Origin: Desulfobacteraceae bacterium
Lineage (GTDB): Bacteria > Desulfobacterota > Desulfobacteria > Desulfobacterales > Desulfosarcinaceae
Direction: 5' to 3'
NCBI GenBank assembly: GCA_013003715.1
Contig: JABDIN010000025.1
Location: 1-39,415 of the forward strand
DNA length: 39,415 bases
Below are positions 10,072 to 18,945 of the stretch, piece after piece. How positions within the stretch are numbered: position 1 is the stretch's first letter; every line of letters starts with the position of its first letter. The notes below the pieces were generated by a model, which searched no databases, was not told the DNA's origin, and saw only the letters and a program-made list of their open reading frames with translations. The position numbers were made by a program, and so were the translations under genes.

Positions 10072-11217
10072 TTATGCCACCACCAGGATCTCTTTCGTTG
10101 CCTTATTCAAAGGCTCACCACCCTCCCGGGTAACCAGCACGACGTCCTCGACCCGGATCAACAATTTTTCCGGAATAAAGATACTGGGCTCTATTGTAAA
10201 GGTCATACCCTGTTCAAGGATCGTGGTATAGCCGATGTCAAGAAAAGGGAATTCATGCACATCCGAGCCGATGCCGTGACCCAGGCGATGGAAGAATTTT
10301 TCTCCGTGTCCGGCGGCTTCGATCACTTCCCGGCTGACGCCATTGAGCGCTTCCGCCGTGATGGTTCCGGCTTTCATGGCGTCGATACCGGCTTTCTGGG
10401 CGGACATCACCAGTTCATGATAGAAAACCATTTCGTCCGTGGGTTCGCCGATATAGACCGTCCGCCCGAAATCCGAACAATACCCATCCAGAACCAAACC
10501 AAAATCAAACGCAAGGGTACAGCCTTTATCCAAGGTCGTGCTGCCTGCGCCGCCGATGCCGTTGGGTTTACCCGGTCCCTTTACCATGACACCGGTGTGA
10601 AACGAGCAACCATCCGCACCGCGCCGCCGAATCTGAAAATCGATTTCCACGGCCACTTCCAGTTCGGTCATTCCGGATTTAAGCATCGGCAGTATATCTG
10701 CAAAAATTTTGTCGGTTAATGTTGCGGCGGCCCTCATCTTTTCGACCTCCGTCGCATCCTTCACCATCCGCATTCCGGCCGTAAATGACTCAGTTGTCGC
10801 AAACCGCATGTGGGGAAAGAGGCGGCTCAGATTCACTATTGTCTTGGCCAGAGCTGTTTTGGGCACTGCCAAGCAGCCTCCGGTCAGATCAAGGCGGGAG
10901 ATCAGCCGTTCCGCATAGGTTTCGATGGCTTGGGGTGGGTTAAGGGTGAGATGATCCGTTAAAAATGATTTTTTTTCGATTTCCGGAATTACAAACCGGC
11001 TGATCATCTCCGGCACAACGAAAACAGCTTCCGTGGGAGTCACCCATAACCCGAAAATCCAGTCCCCGCGCAGGTGGGTATGGGTGGGGTTGGGTGCTTC
11101 CCGTTTGATTCCGGTGAGATATTGGGCATCCGATGACGGACAGAGATACATGGCATCGATGCCGAGTTCAGCCATATGCCGACGCGCCGTATCCAGACGC
11201 TGTTGATAATCGATCAT
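10072..11217 (-). CDS. M24-family metallopeptidase, second paralogue (Xaa-Pro peptidase/ectoine-hydrolase-like group)
   Basis: A 381-residue creatinase-fold protein with an N-domain (1-150) and an M24 catalytic domain. Metal ligands Asp238 (FDFG), Asp249 (SDFGR), His314 (GHGIG), Glu343 (IEPS) and Glu357 (RVED) are all kept. It differs from its neighbour by having SDFGR where aminopeptidase P enzymes have SDxTR. The two proteins are clearly diverged, so this is not a recent duplication. M24 members include prolidase, aminopeptidase P, creatinase and ectoine hydrolase. The sequence alone does not decide between the amidohydrolase and peptidase roles, but the peptide-importer context favours the peptidase. 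Confidence 0.88.
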   Translation of the reverse strand: MIDYQQRLDTARRHMAELGIDAMYLCPSSDAQYLTGIKREAPNPTHTHLRGDWIFGLWVTPTEAVFVVPEMISRFVIPEIEKKSFLTDHLTLNPPQAIETYAERLISRLDLTGGCLAVPKTALAKTIVNLSRLFPHMRFATTESFTAGMRMVKDATEVEKMRAAATLTDKIFADILPMLKSGMTELEVAVEIDFQIRRRGADGCSFHTGVMVKGPGKPNGIGGAGSTTLDKGCTLAFDFGLVLDGYCSDFGRTVYIGEPTDEMVFYHELVMSAQKAGIDAMKAGTITAEALNGVSREVIEAAGHGEKFFHRLGHGIGSDVHEFPFLDIGYTTILEQGMTFTIEPSIFIPEKLLIRVEDVVLVTREGGEPLNKATKEILVVA

Positions 11218-11298
11218 TTAGATGGAATTCCTTTCACCATTTAACACAACCGGCGATACCGGCAGTTCGTTCAATGCATTGACGATGTACGCACACAC

Positions 11299-11338
11299 GG
11301 ATCCCGAAGCGGATCAAAATCCGCTCAAGTGCGGATCC
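11299..11338 (-). other. Nested inverted repeat at the 3' end of the DppC-type permease gene
   Basis: AGCGGAT (11308-11314) and ATCCGCT (11319-11325) pair around a CAAA loop, inside an outer GGATCC pair (11299-11304 and 11333-11338). The structure spans the permease stop codon. There is no T run on the minus strand, so an mRNA 3'-protection or attenuation role is more likely than termination. Function is inferred. Confidence 0.4.
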
Positions 11339-12150
11339 AGATAATCTCTCAGACCGTCCCCAATGAAATTCGCGGCCAGCGCCACGGATAAAATGGCCAG
11401 GCCGGGGAAGGTTCCGATCCACCAATAGATAAAGTGGGTGACGCCTGTGGCCACCATGGCGCCCCACTCCGGTGTCGGAGGTGGTGATCCCAGCCCCAGA
11501 AAACTCAGCCCGGCAAACGTAAGTATGGCGTTTCCGATATCCAGCGTGGCCATTACCAGCACCGGACCGATACAATTGGGCAGAATTTCCCTGAAAATAA
11601 TTTTTATATGGGAAGCCCCTATTACACGGGCGGCCTCCACATACTCATCCTCTTTCGCGGATATTACCATGCTGCGCATCACCCTTGCATAATTGGGCCA
11701 GAGTACCACCACCATGGCCAAAAGCGTGTTGTAAAGGCTCGGGCCCAGGGATGCGGCGATGATCATGGCAAGGACAATGGGTGGAAATGCCAGCACGAGT
11801 TCAGAAAGGCGCATCATGATATCATCCACGGTTTTTCCCAGATACCCGGCCACAGCGCCATATGCCGCACCCACGGACAACGCCAGAATAACGGTTATCA
11901 AACCGGCAACAAGGGAAAGGCGGCTGCCCATGATTACCCTGCTGAAGATGTCACGCCCCAGATGATCGGTCCCGAACCAGTGGGTGGCATCCGGTGCGGA
12001 GAGCCGGACACTCAAGTCCTGATCAACGGCATCATAGGGTGCGAAAACCGGTGCCAGCAAGGCAACAACGATCCATCCCCCGCACATCACAACCCCCAGG
12101 CCCAGGAGAAGGTTCGTGCGGAACAGTTGTTGTATGAATCGGAATATCAT
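11314..12150 (-). CDS. Oligopeptide-type ABC transporter permease, DppC/OppC type
   Basis: A 278-residue inner-membrane permease. Seen: an N-terminal membrane span, then the OppC N-terminal region leading to DATHWFGTDHLGRD, the DppC/OppC hallmark, several further spans, and an EAA loop (EYVEAARVIGAS, then REILPNCI). It pairs with the DppB-type permease upstream. I chose the ATG at 12150; a TTG two codons earlier is also possible and neither has a clear ribosome-binding site. It is separated from the DppB gene by about 130 bp, unusually wide for this gene pair. Confidence 0.93.
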   Translation of the reverse strand: MIFRFIQQLFRTNLLLGLGVVMCGGWIVVALLAPVFAPYDAVDQDLSVRLSAPDATHWFGTDHLGRDIFSRVIMGSRLSLVAGLITVILALSVGAAYGAVAGYLGKTVDDIMMRLSELVLAFPPIVLAMIIAASLGPSLYNTLLAMVVVLWPNYARVMRSMVISAKEDEYVEAARVIGASHIKIIFREILPNCIGPVLVMATLDIGNAILTFAGLSFLGLGSPPPTPEWGAMVATGVTHFIYWWIGTFPGLAILSVALAANFIGDGLRDYLDPHLSGF

Positions 12151-12282
12151 TCTCAAAGCAGACAGCAGTCCTTCATTCGGAATTTGTCATGGCACATTTG
12201 AAATTAAATAGGTGGTGCAACAACCCATTTCCTCATAATTGTCCGGGCAAAACACTCTTTTCAATACCACCATCGATCGGCT

Positions 12283-13302
12283 TTATTCGTATCGTACCCT
12301 TGGATCTATAAACCCATACAAAATATCGATGAACAAATTGATGCACACGTAGTTAAAAGCAATGAGCAGGGAGACACCGATGATGGCCGGAAAATCAAGG
12401 GAAGTAGCCGAGTTATAAGCATAACTCCCGATCCCCGGCCAGGCGAAAATGGTTTCCACCAGTACCGTGCCACCCAATAAATTACCGAATCCCAAACCGA
12501 TGACGGTGATAACCGGTATCAATGCATTGCCCAGGGCATGTCTGAGAATGACTAGTTTTTCGCTCAACCCCTTGGCTCGCGCCGTCTGCACATAGGCCCT
12601 GGACATGACTTCCAGCAGGCTCGACCGGGTCGTCCGGGTAATCAGGCCCATGGTGAAAGCACCCAAAATCACGGCCGGCAGAATCAGGTGGCCCATAGCG
12701 TTCCGTGCAATATCCCACCGGCCCATGAGCAGGGCATCGACCACAAAAAGCCGGGTGACGGCCAAGGGCGGATCAATGAATGTACTCAGGCGCCCTGGAC
12801 CCTCGGCCCACCCCAATTGGTAATAAAACACATACAGAAAAACCAGGGCCGCCCAGAAGCTGGGAGTGGATACTCCCAATACGGAAATGCTTCTGAGCAA
12901 CTGGTCCGTTGCGCTGTTCCGCTTGATGGCGGAGATGATGCCGAACAACAATCCGGCGGATACGGCGATGAAGATGGAGAGCAGGGCCAGCTCGATGGTG
13001 GCCGGGAAAAACTCCAGCAGGTCATCGAGCACCGGACGATTCGTACGGATGGACCGGCCCATATCGCCATGAACCAGGTTTTCCATATAAAGCAGGTATT
13101 GTTCGTGCAGAGGCTTATCAAGCCCCCATTTGGCTCTATATGCCTGGATGATTTCAGGGTTGTTGAGATTTCTCGCGCTGAGCAGAGACAATACCGGGTC
13201 TCCCGGCACCAGATGGGATATCACAAACACCATCAGGGACACCCCGAGAAGGATGAACACCAGGAAAATAAGCCGTCTGGCAATGTAAGCGAGAAGTCCC
13301 AC
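12283..13302 (-). CDS. Oligopeptide-type ABC transporter permease, DppB/OppB type
   Basis: A 339-residue inner-membrane permease with the DppB start pattern (YIARRLIFLVFILLGVS), a region containing HLVPGDPV, and the EAA loop YVQTARAKGLSEK followed by LRHALGNALIP. It forms the pore with the DppC-type protein. The start codon is GTG, one base after the stop of the preceding binding-protein gene (TAAGGTG), so the two are probably translationally coupled. Confidence 0.94.
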   Translation of the reverse strand: MGLLAYIARRLIFLVFILLGVSLMVFVISHLVPGDPVLSLLSARNLNNPEIIQAYRAKWGLDKPLHEQYLLYMENLVHGDMGRSIRTNRPVLDDLLEFFPATIELALLSIFIAVSAGLLFGIISAIKRNSATDQLLRSISVLGVSTPSFWAALVFLYVFYYQLGWAEGPGRLSTFIDPPLAVTRLFVVDALLMGRWDIARNAMGHLILPAVILGAFTMGLITRTTRSSLLEVMSRAYVQTARAKGLSEKLVILRHALGNALIPVITVIGLGFGNLLGGTVLVETIFAWPGIGSYAYNSATSLDFPAIIGVSLLIAFNYVCINLFIDILYGFIDPRVRYE

Positions 13303-13303
13303 C

Positions 13304-14878
13304 TTATTTTTTCACCAATTTCTCCAGTTTCAACTTATACGCTTCGTGCCATTTGGCGCCGTCGATATTGCTGCGAACCACCAGCTGTTTGGGATGCTGG
13401 ATAAGATTTAAAAAGGGGCTGTCCTTATCCATCAGCCGTTGGATGTTTTCTATGTAGGCCGAACGTTTCACATTGTCGGTCTCCACCATGGCCTTTTCCC
13501 CTAAAGCAGTCAGATCAGGACGGGAATCGGCATTCCATTGTGCCCGGAGGCCGACGGAATTGCCCGGTAAAAATGCCAGCTGGTTGTTTACATCCGGGTA
13601 ATCCGGACCCCAGCCGGATACAGCGAAAGACCACTTCCCGGTGCGATAATCATTGAGACCAACCGAAAAATCCTGTGGTTTTACCGTCAATTCGATGCCG
13701 ATTTTACCCAAATCATTTTTGATTTTTTCAGCGACCATGACCCAATCCACACCTTCAAAATTGTATGTAATTGCGCTGATGGTCCCCTTAAACCCTCCAG
13801 GAAATCCCCCCTTGGCGAGCAATTCTTTGGCTTTGTCCAAGTTGGTGAAATCCGGATCTCGAGGCGGCAGCGCGCCTAAAAATCCCACCTGAATAACTGA
13901 TAGCGGGGTAACGGATCCGTCCCCGGCAAGCATTTGCAAACCTTTATAGTCTACTGCATACTTCACGGCTTCACGAACATGAGGGTTGGCAAAGGGGCCA
14001 CCCACTTCCGGATTCTGGTTCATCAATAGAAAGGTCATGGATAATCCGGCGCTGGGGAGAATTTTGATCTGTTTGTCTTTCTTGAGCAGTTTGACCTGCT
14101 CTGGTCCAAGATTGAAAGCGATGTCGATATCCCCTTTTTTCACCATGAGCATCTGGGCGCTCAGATCGGGAATGTGCCGGAGAACGATCTTTTCCGCTGC
14201 CGGTTTCGGACCATGATAGGTTTTATTCCGGACCAGGATGATTTCTCTGTCACGGGAAAATTTTTCCAGCACATATGGTCCGCACCCCACGGAATTCGTA
14301 TCCAGCCACGTCTGGGCTTTGTCCGTTTCCGCGGCGGACGTGTCGGCCTGTCCGCCATTTGCCCTTACCCGTTTGCTGTCCAGAATACCGAATGATGAAG
14401 TGGCGATTTTGGAAAGAAAGGCCGCATCCGGGTCCGCGAGGGTGACCACAACCGTCCGTGCATCGACAGCCTTTATATTTTCTATGTTTTTGGCCAGAAA
14501 CGACGCATTTGATTTCAGGTGCTTCAATCTTTCAAAGGTCCATTTGACGTCCGCTGCCGTGAGCGGATTTCCCGTGGAGAATTTTATCCCGGGTTTCAGG
14601 TTGAATGTGTAAACCTTGCTGTCCGAAACACTGTAATCGGTGATCAGATACGGTTTCGGCACATCGATACTATCGCCGAATTTCACCAACGGATCATAAA
14701 GCGCCGCGATGATCAAATTGGTATACATCTCATATGCACGGCCAGGATCAAGGGTGATCGTATCCTGCTGCCAGCCGATTACGATCTGATCGTTCGCTGC
14801 CATTGTGGTGGACACCGGGCCAATTAACGATAGTGTCAGCAGTGCGGCAATGAACAGAATTAATTTTCCATTTCTCAT
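13304..14878 (-). CDS. ABC transporter substrate-binding protein, family 5 (oligopeptide type)
   Basis: A 524-residue periplasmic binding protein. Seen: a signal peptide (MRNGKLILFIAALLTLS, cleavage near TMAAN) and a family 5 body including NLKPGIKFSTGNPLTAADVKW (written here in part) and CGPYVLEKF. The ATG at 14878 is preceded by AGAGGAGGAG, so I rejected the longer reading frame upstream. It lies directly between the ATPase genes and the DppB gene, so it is the primary receptor of this importer. It is only distantly similar to the second family 5 binding protein at 7261-8910. Confidence 0.93.
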   Translation of the reverse strand: MRNGKLILFIAALLTLSLIGPVSTTMAANDQIVIGWQQDTITLDPGRAYEMYTNLIIAALYDPLVKFGDSIDVPKPYLITDYSVSDSKVYTFNLKPGIKFSTGNPLTAADVKWTFERLKHLKSNASFLAKNIENIKAVDARTVVVTLADPDAAFLSKIATSSFGILDSKRVRANGGQADTSAAETDKAQTWLDTNSVGCGPYVLEKFSRDREIILVRNKTYHGPKPAAEKIVLRHIPDLSAQMLMVKKGDIDIAFNLGPEQVKLLKKDKQIKILPSAGLSMTFLLMNQNPEVGGPFANPHVREAVKYAVDYKGLQMLAGDGSVTPLSVIQVGFLGALPPRDPDFTNLDKAKELLAKGGFPGGFKGTISAITYNFEGVDWVMVAEKIKNDLGKIGIELTVKPQDFSVGLNDYRTGKWSFAVSGWGPDYPDVNNQLAFLPGNSVGLRAQWNADSRPDLTALGEKAMVETDNVKRSAYIENIQRLMDKDSPFLNLIQHPKQLVVRSNIDGAKWHEAYKLKLEKLVKK

Positions 14879-14927
14879 GTTTCTCCTCCTCTTTATGCTC
14901 ATGTGGGTGGTAAACTCAAAGTATGCG

Positions 14928-15965
14928 TCAATGAACAATACTCCTGTCGCCTCGATTATCATGAGATAAATGACATGCTGCATAGTGATCCGCCGCCACA
15001 GACACGAGTTGTGGCTCGAGCTGCGAGCAGATGTCCAATACTTCCGGGCATCTTGTATGGAACCGGCAGCCGGCCGGCGGGTCCGACGGGCTTGGCAGAT
15101 CCCCCTTCAGTAATATCCGCTGCTTTTGCTCATCCGGATCGGAGATGGGGATAGCGGACAGCAATGCATGGGTATAAGGATGTGCCGGTTGATGATAGAG
15201 CCTGTTTCGGGGTGCGATTTCCACGATTTTTCCCAGATACATCACGCCGATGCGGTCACTCAGGTGGTGCACCACATTCAGATCATGGGAGATGAACAAC
15301 AGGGTCAGATTGAATTTCTTCTGCAACCGGTCCAGCAGGTTAATTACCTGCGCCTGAATGGACACATCCAGGGCCGATACCGGCTCATCGCAGACGATCA
15401 TTTCGGGCCCAAGGGCCATGGCACGGGCTATACCGACCCGCTGTTTCTGACCACCGGAGAGCTCATGGGGATATCGATCCAGATGGTATGCCGAAAGCCC
15501 GACTTCTTCCAAGAGAGCCGCACTTTTCCTCCGAACCGCTTTACCCGACAACTCCGGGTGATGTATGACAAATGGATCTGCCATGATTCGACCAATTTTT
15601 TTTCGTGGATTCAAGGAAGATGAGGGGTCTTGAAATATCATCTGGATCTGCCGACGGAATGCTTTCCGGTTATTTCTGATCAGATTGTAAATGTCGTCGT
15701 CCTTGTACAGCACATTTCCGCTGCTTGCCTTGTGCAATCCAAGTATCACCCGTCCAAGTGTGCTCTTCCCGCAACCACTCTCCCCCACAAGACCAAATGA
15801 TTCGCCCGCCCTTATGTCGATGGAAACGCCGTCGACGGCCCGCACCTTTGAAGACCCGGACAATAAGCTCCGCCATCCGTCGGAAAAATACTTTTTCACT
15901 TTAACCAGGCTGACCAGAATGCGCTTTGAGGACAGCTCGTCATGTGCGGTGTGTTCCTTATTCAT
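14928..15965 (-). CDS. Oligopeptide-type ABC transporter ATPase, DppF/OppF type
   Basis: A 345-residue ATPase. Walker A is GESGCGKST (61-69), the signature LSGGQKQRVGIARA and the Walker B segment MIVCDEPVSALD are clear, and the C-terminal oligopeptide-transporter extension carries the CRFHTRCP cysteine motif seen in OppF/DppF, which in some members binds an Fe-S cluster. The start at 15965 lies inside the last 8 bp of the upstream ATPase gene. A longer frame exists upstream but lies wholly within that gene. It works as a heterodimer with the DppD-type protein. Confidence 0.94.
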   Translation of the reverse strand: MNKEHTAHDELSSKRILVSLVKVKKYFSDGWRSLLSGSSKVRAVDGVSIDIRAGESFGLVGESGCGKSTLGRVILGLHKASSGNVLYKDDDIYNLIRNNRKAFRRQIQMIFQDPSSSLNPRKKIGRIMADPFVIHHPELSGKAVRRKSAALLEEVGLSAYHLDRYPHELSGGQKQRVGIARAMALGPEMIVCDEPVSALDVSIQAQVINLLDRLQKKFNLTLLFISHDLNVVHHLSDRIGVMYLGKIVEIAPRNRLYHQPAHPYTHALLSAIPISDPDEQKQRILLKGDLPSPSDPPAGCRFHTRCPEVLDICSQLEPQLVSVAADHYAACHLSHDNRGDRSIVH

Positions 15966-16950
15966 TATATATACACCTTGTGTGGTGTCCGCCGCCCAAA
16001 TCAAGAAGCTCCGGCGTCTGTTCCTTGCAAATCGCCTCAGCACGGGAGCATCGGGGATGAAAGACACATCCGGCAATCATATGTGTTGGATTGGGAACGG
16101 TTCCCTCAATAGCGTACAACGCCTTTTTCTCTTCCGACACGCGAGGAATCGATTCGAGCAACCCGCAGGTATACGGGTGCGACGGGCTATGGAACAGATC
16201 TCTCACCGAAGCGATTTCCATGACCTGACCGGCGTAGAGCACCATCACCCGGTCACTCATCTCCGCGATCACTCCCAGATCGTGGGTGATCATCATAATG
16301 GCTGTCCTTGTCCGGGTCCGCAAATCTTTCATCAGTTCCAAAATCTGGGCTTGAATGGTTACATCCAGGGCAGTGGTGGGTTCATCGGCAATCAACAGCA
16401 TGGGCTCACAGGCCAGTGCCATGGCAATCATCACCCGTTGACGCATGCCGCCCGAGAGTTGAAACGGGAATTCGCGCATTCTTCGCTCAGGCAGCGGAAT
16501 ACCCACCCGGTCCATCAGCTCCACACCCCTATCAAAAGCGTCACGTTTCGAATACCCCTTGTGAAGAATCAACGGCTCCGTAACCTGGCGGCCGCAGGTG
16601 TGGATGGGATTCAGTGAAATCATAGGCTCCTGAAACACCATGGTGATCCGGTTACCGCGAATTTGCCGCATGGCTTCTTCAGATTCGGTAAGCAGATTTT
16701 TTTCGGAAAACCATATTTCACCACTGACCCCTGCCGTCTGGTTACGGCGAAGCAAGCCCATTATCGCCATGGACATCACACTCTTGCCGCTGCCGCTCTC
16801 ACCGACAATGCCAAGCGTTTCACCGGATTTAATGGAAAACCCGGCATGTTTGACCGCCTCCACCCTGCCCAATGAAATCTTAAAATTCACGGAGAGATCA
16901 TTGACGGTCAACACGTCATGTGTTTGTCCGCTGATATCGTCTTTATTCAT
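15958..16950 (-). CDS. Oligopeptide-type ABC transporter ATPase, DppD/OppD type
   Basis: A 330-residue ATPase partner of the DppF-type protein. Seen: Walker A GESGSGKS, the OppD-specific stretch ITMVFQEPMISLNPIHTC (the NP-hinge after the Q-loop), signature LSGGMRQRVMIA, Walker B LLIADEPTTALD, and the C-terminal CVFHPRCS motif. It starts 24 bp after the stop of the branched-chain-type binding-protein gene with no good ribosome-binding site, so the two importer gene sets appear to be transcribed together. Confidence 0.94.
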   Translation of the reverse strand: MNKDDISGQTHDVLTVNDLSVNFKISLGRVEAVKHAGFSIKSGETLGIVGESGSGKSVMSMAIMGLLRRNQTAGVSGEIWFSEKNLLTESEEAMRQIRGNRITMVFQEPMISLNPIHTCGRQVTEPLILHKGYSKRDAFDRGVELMDRVGIPLPERRMREFPFQLSGGMRQRVMIAMALACEPMLLIADEPTTALDVTIQAQILELMKDLRTRTRTAIMMITHDLGVIAEMSDRVMVLYAGQVMEIASVRDLFHSPSHPYTCGLLESIPRVSEEKKALYAIEGTVPNPTHMIAGCVFHPRCSRAEAICKEQTPELLDLGGGHHTRCIYNE

Positions 16951-16974
16951 TTATATCATATCAGGAGGTTCATT

Positions 16975-18126
16975 CTATTGATGAAGAACAGCCGAGCCGT
17001 CCTTGACCTGATACATGAGCATGTCCCGGACCATGTCGCCGTTGGCGTCAAACTGATTTTCGCCCAATGCGCCTTTAACCACCGGCCGGTATGCGCCGAT
17101 GGAGGAGAGGGCCACAGCCAGATCGGTTCGATCAAGGCCGCCGAGTTCGACAGCTTTGGCCACGAGAAGTACGCAGTCGTAGGCCAGCCCTTCCACCATA
17201 CCCGGATCAGAGCCGAATTGTTGCTTAAAATCCGCAGCCCATTTACGAATATATGGCCGCGGGTCTTTCAACGAGAAATAACCGGAGTAGCAGGTGCCCT
17301 CGGCGGCCTTACCGGCCACCTTGATGTACTCGGGGTGTCCAATGCCGTCGGTGCCGAGAATCTGGATATCCATTCCCAGTTCCCGGGCCTGGCGGGCGAT
17401 CAATGCCCCTTCCTTGTAGTGACCGGCAATGAAGAGGGCGTCGGCTTTCAATCCCTTGATCTTGGCCAGTTGAACCATGAAATCCGTATCGTTGGGCAGA
17501 TAGGCTTCCGTGGCAACCACTGCGTTGTCACCGGCGAGCTTCTTCATTGCTGCGGCAAACACCTCGTTTAGTCCGCGTCCGTAATCGTCGTTGACGTAAA
17601 TACCGGCATACCGCTTCCATTTACCCTGGTCGTGAGCCCACTTGGCGATATACTGCCCCTGGAACGAATCCGTCGGCACCACACGAAAGGAGTAGGGCCC
17701 TGCCTCCGTGTATACCGGCGCCGTGGCACCGATGGCCAGCTGAACCAATCCGTTTTTATTCAGAATGGGTGCGCCGGCCAGGGCTACCGTGCTGGTGATG
17801 GGGCCCACCATGGCCAGAATTTCGGGATTATCCACAAAGCGCTGGGCGATCGAGGCGCCTTCGCGGGGATCGTTTTTATCGTCAGCCACTTCAATCAATC
17901 TGAGCATTTTTGCCTTTGTCTCGCCCCTGGGCACAATGCCGCCGCCGGCATTGATCTGATCGATGGCAAACTGAGTCCCTGTTTCCGCCTTCTTTCCCCA
18001 GGAGGCCGCGCCGCCGCTCATGGGGACACACAATCCGATTCCGATGGTTTCCCCGGCTGAGAGTGAGAAATTAAAAGCTGTGGCCAGAATGATCGACAAT
18101 GCCAAGAAAAATACTTTTTGTTTCAT
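16975..18126 (-). CDS. Branched-chain amino acid-type ABC transporter substrate-binding protein (LivK-like)
   Basis: A 383-residue periplasmic binding protein of the leucine/isoleucine/valine-binding (type I periplasmic) family. Seen: a signal peptide (MKQKVFFLALSIILATAF, cleavage near SLSA), then IGIGLCVPMSGGAASWGK and a binding-cleft region with GPITSTVALAGAPI. Homologues in anaerobes bind amino acids, amides, urea or aromatic acids, so 'branched-chain' is only a family name. The ATG has TAAGGAG eight bases upstream. Unlike the usual order, the receptor gene follows the permeases and ATPases, and it has its own promoter-like region with a palindrome shared with the GntR gene. Confidence 0.92.
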   Translation of the reverse strand: MKQKVFFLALSIILATAFNFSLSAGETIGIGLCVPMSGGAASWGKKAETGTQFAIDQINAGGGIVPRGETKAKMLRLIEVADDKNDPREGASIAQRFVDNPEILAMVGPITSTVALAGAPILNKNGLVQLAIGATAPVYTEAGPYSFRVVPTDSFQGQYIAKWAHDQGKWKRYAGIYVNDDYGRGLNEVFAAAMKKLAGDNAVVATEAYLPNDTDFMVQLAKIKGLKADALFIAGHYKEGALIARQARELGMDIQILGTDGIGHPEYIKVAGKAAEGTCYSGYFSLKDPRPYIRKWAADFKQQFGSDPGMVEGLAYDCVLLVAKAVELGGLDRTDLAVALSSIGAYRPVVKGALGENQFDANGDMVRDMLMYQVKDGSAVLHQ

Positions 18127-18146
18127 AATCCCGCTCCTTAGGTTGT

Positions 18147-18175
18147 GTATTATTTATGTATGCAGTTGTATACAA
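18147..18175 (-). promoter_or_regulatory. Promoter and operator of the LivK-type gene
   Basis: The perfect palindrome TTGTATACAA occupies 18166-18175, about 40 bp upstream of the start codon. Read on the minus strand its first half, TTGTAT, forms a -35 element, followed after 17 bp by TAATAC (18147-18152) as a -10. An operator overlapping the -35 would suit repression by a GntR/FCD-type regulator, whose sites are short palindromes of this form. The same 10-mer occurs once more, before the GntR gene. Confidence 0.6.
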
Positions 18176-18218
18176 GCCACGTGCGTGAAAGCCCCTGAAG
18201 TGCCCTGCAACGCTTTAC

Positions 18219-18929
18219 CTATTCTCCCAGATACGCCTTGATCACGTTCTCATTTTCCAGGAGATTCTTCGCCGTATCCGCCAATACAATCCGACCACCG
18301 TTTAAAATATAGCCCCGGTCGGCAATGGACAGTGCTTTTCGCAAATTCTGTTCCACGACGAAAATGGGGATCCCCATGGTGCTCACCTGCTGGATGATCT
18401 CGAACACTTCTCCCACCAGTTTCGGTGAAAGCCCCATGGAGGGTTCATCCATGATGATCATTTTGGGTTTGGCCATTAGCGCCCGCCCGATGGCCAGCAT
18501 CTGCTGTTCCCCCCCGCTGAGGGTCATGGCATCCTGGGCCACCCGTTCCTTGAGCCGCGGAAACAGGTCAAACACCTTGGCCATCTCATCCCTGATATGA
18601 AAATCCGGGCTTTTCCGATGAATGAACGCCCCCATTTCCAGGTTCTCCCGGATGGTCAGCCGTGCAAACACCCTTCTGGATTCCGGCACTGGGGAAATTC
18701 CTTTTTTGACAATGGCGTGGGTGGGCAGGCCGTCGATGCGCTCCCCTAGAAAAACCACCTGGCCCGAAGTGGGTTTCACCAGACCCAGTATGGTTTTCAT
18801 GGTGGTGGATTTGCCCGATGCATTCCCCCCGAGCAGGCAGACAATCTCATTCTCCGCCACCGTCATGCTGACGTCGTTCAACGCCCGGATGGGACCGTAA
18901 TGGGTGGTAACATTTTCAATTTTTAACAT
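18219..18929 (-). CDS. Branched-chain amino acid-type ABC transporter ATPase, LivF type
   Basis: A 236-residue ATPase. Walker A is GGNASGKST, the signature is LSGGEQQMLAIGRAL, Walker B is MIIMDEPSMGLSP, and the length and the LSGGEQQM form are typical of LivF as opposed to LivG. It forms the nucleotide-binding heterodimer with LivG, whose gene ends 16 bp upstream. A 92-bp gap with promoter-like signals separates it from the binding-protein gene. Confidence 0.95.
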   Translation of the reverse strand: MLKIENVTTHYGPIRALNDVSMTVAENEIVCLLGGNASGKSTTMKTILGLVKPTSGQVVFLGERIDGLPTHAIVKKGISPVPESRRVFARLTIRENLEMGAFIHRKSPDFHIRDEMAKVFDLFPRLKERVAQDAMTLSGGEQQMLAIGRALMAKPKMIIMDEPSMGLSPKLVGEVFEIIQQVSTMGIPIFVVEQNLRKALSIADRGYILNGGRIVLADTAKNLLENENVIKAYLGE

Positions 18930-18945
18930 GGCATTATTTTCTTGG

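Noticed and set aside
11234-11575. 113-codon minus-strand frame at the DppC-type gene end
   Set aside because: It is an alternate-frame shadow of the permease gene, and its arginine/glycine-rich translation matches nothing.
12189-12204. TGGCAC-like sigma-54 element between the DppB and DppC genes
   Set aside because: It has no TTGC at the required spacing and is on the wrong strand for the flanking genes.
16960-16985. AGGAGG followed by ATG on the plus strand near the LivK-type gene end
   Set aside because: The plus-strand frame that follows is antisense to the binding protein and has no protein-family features.
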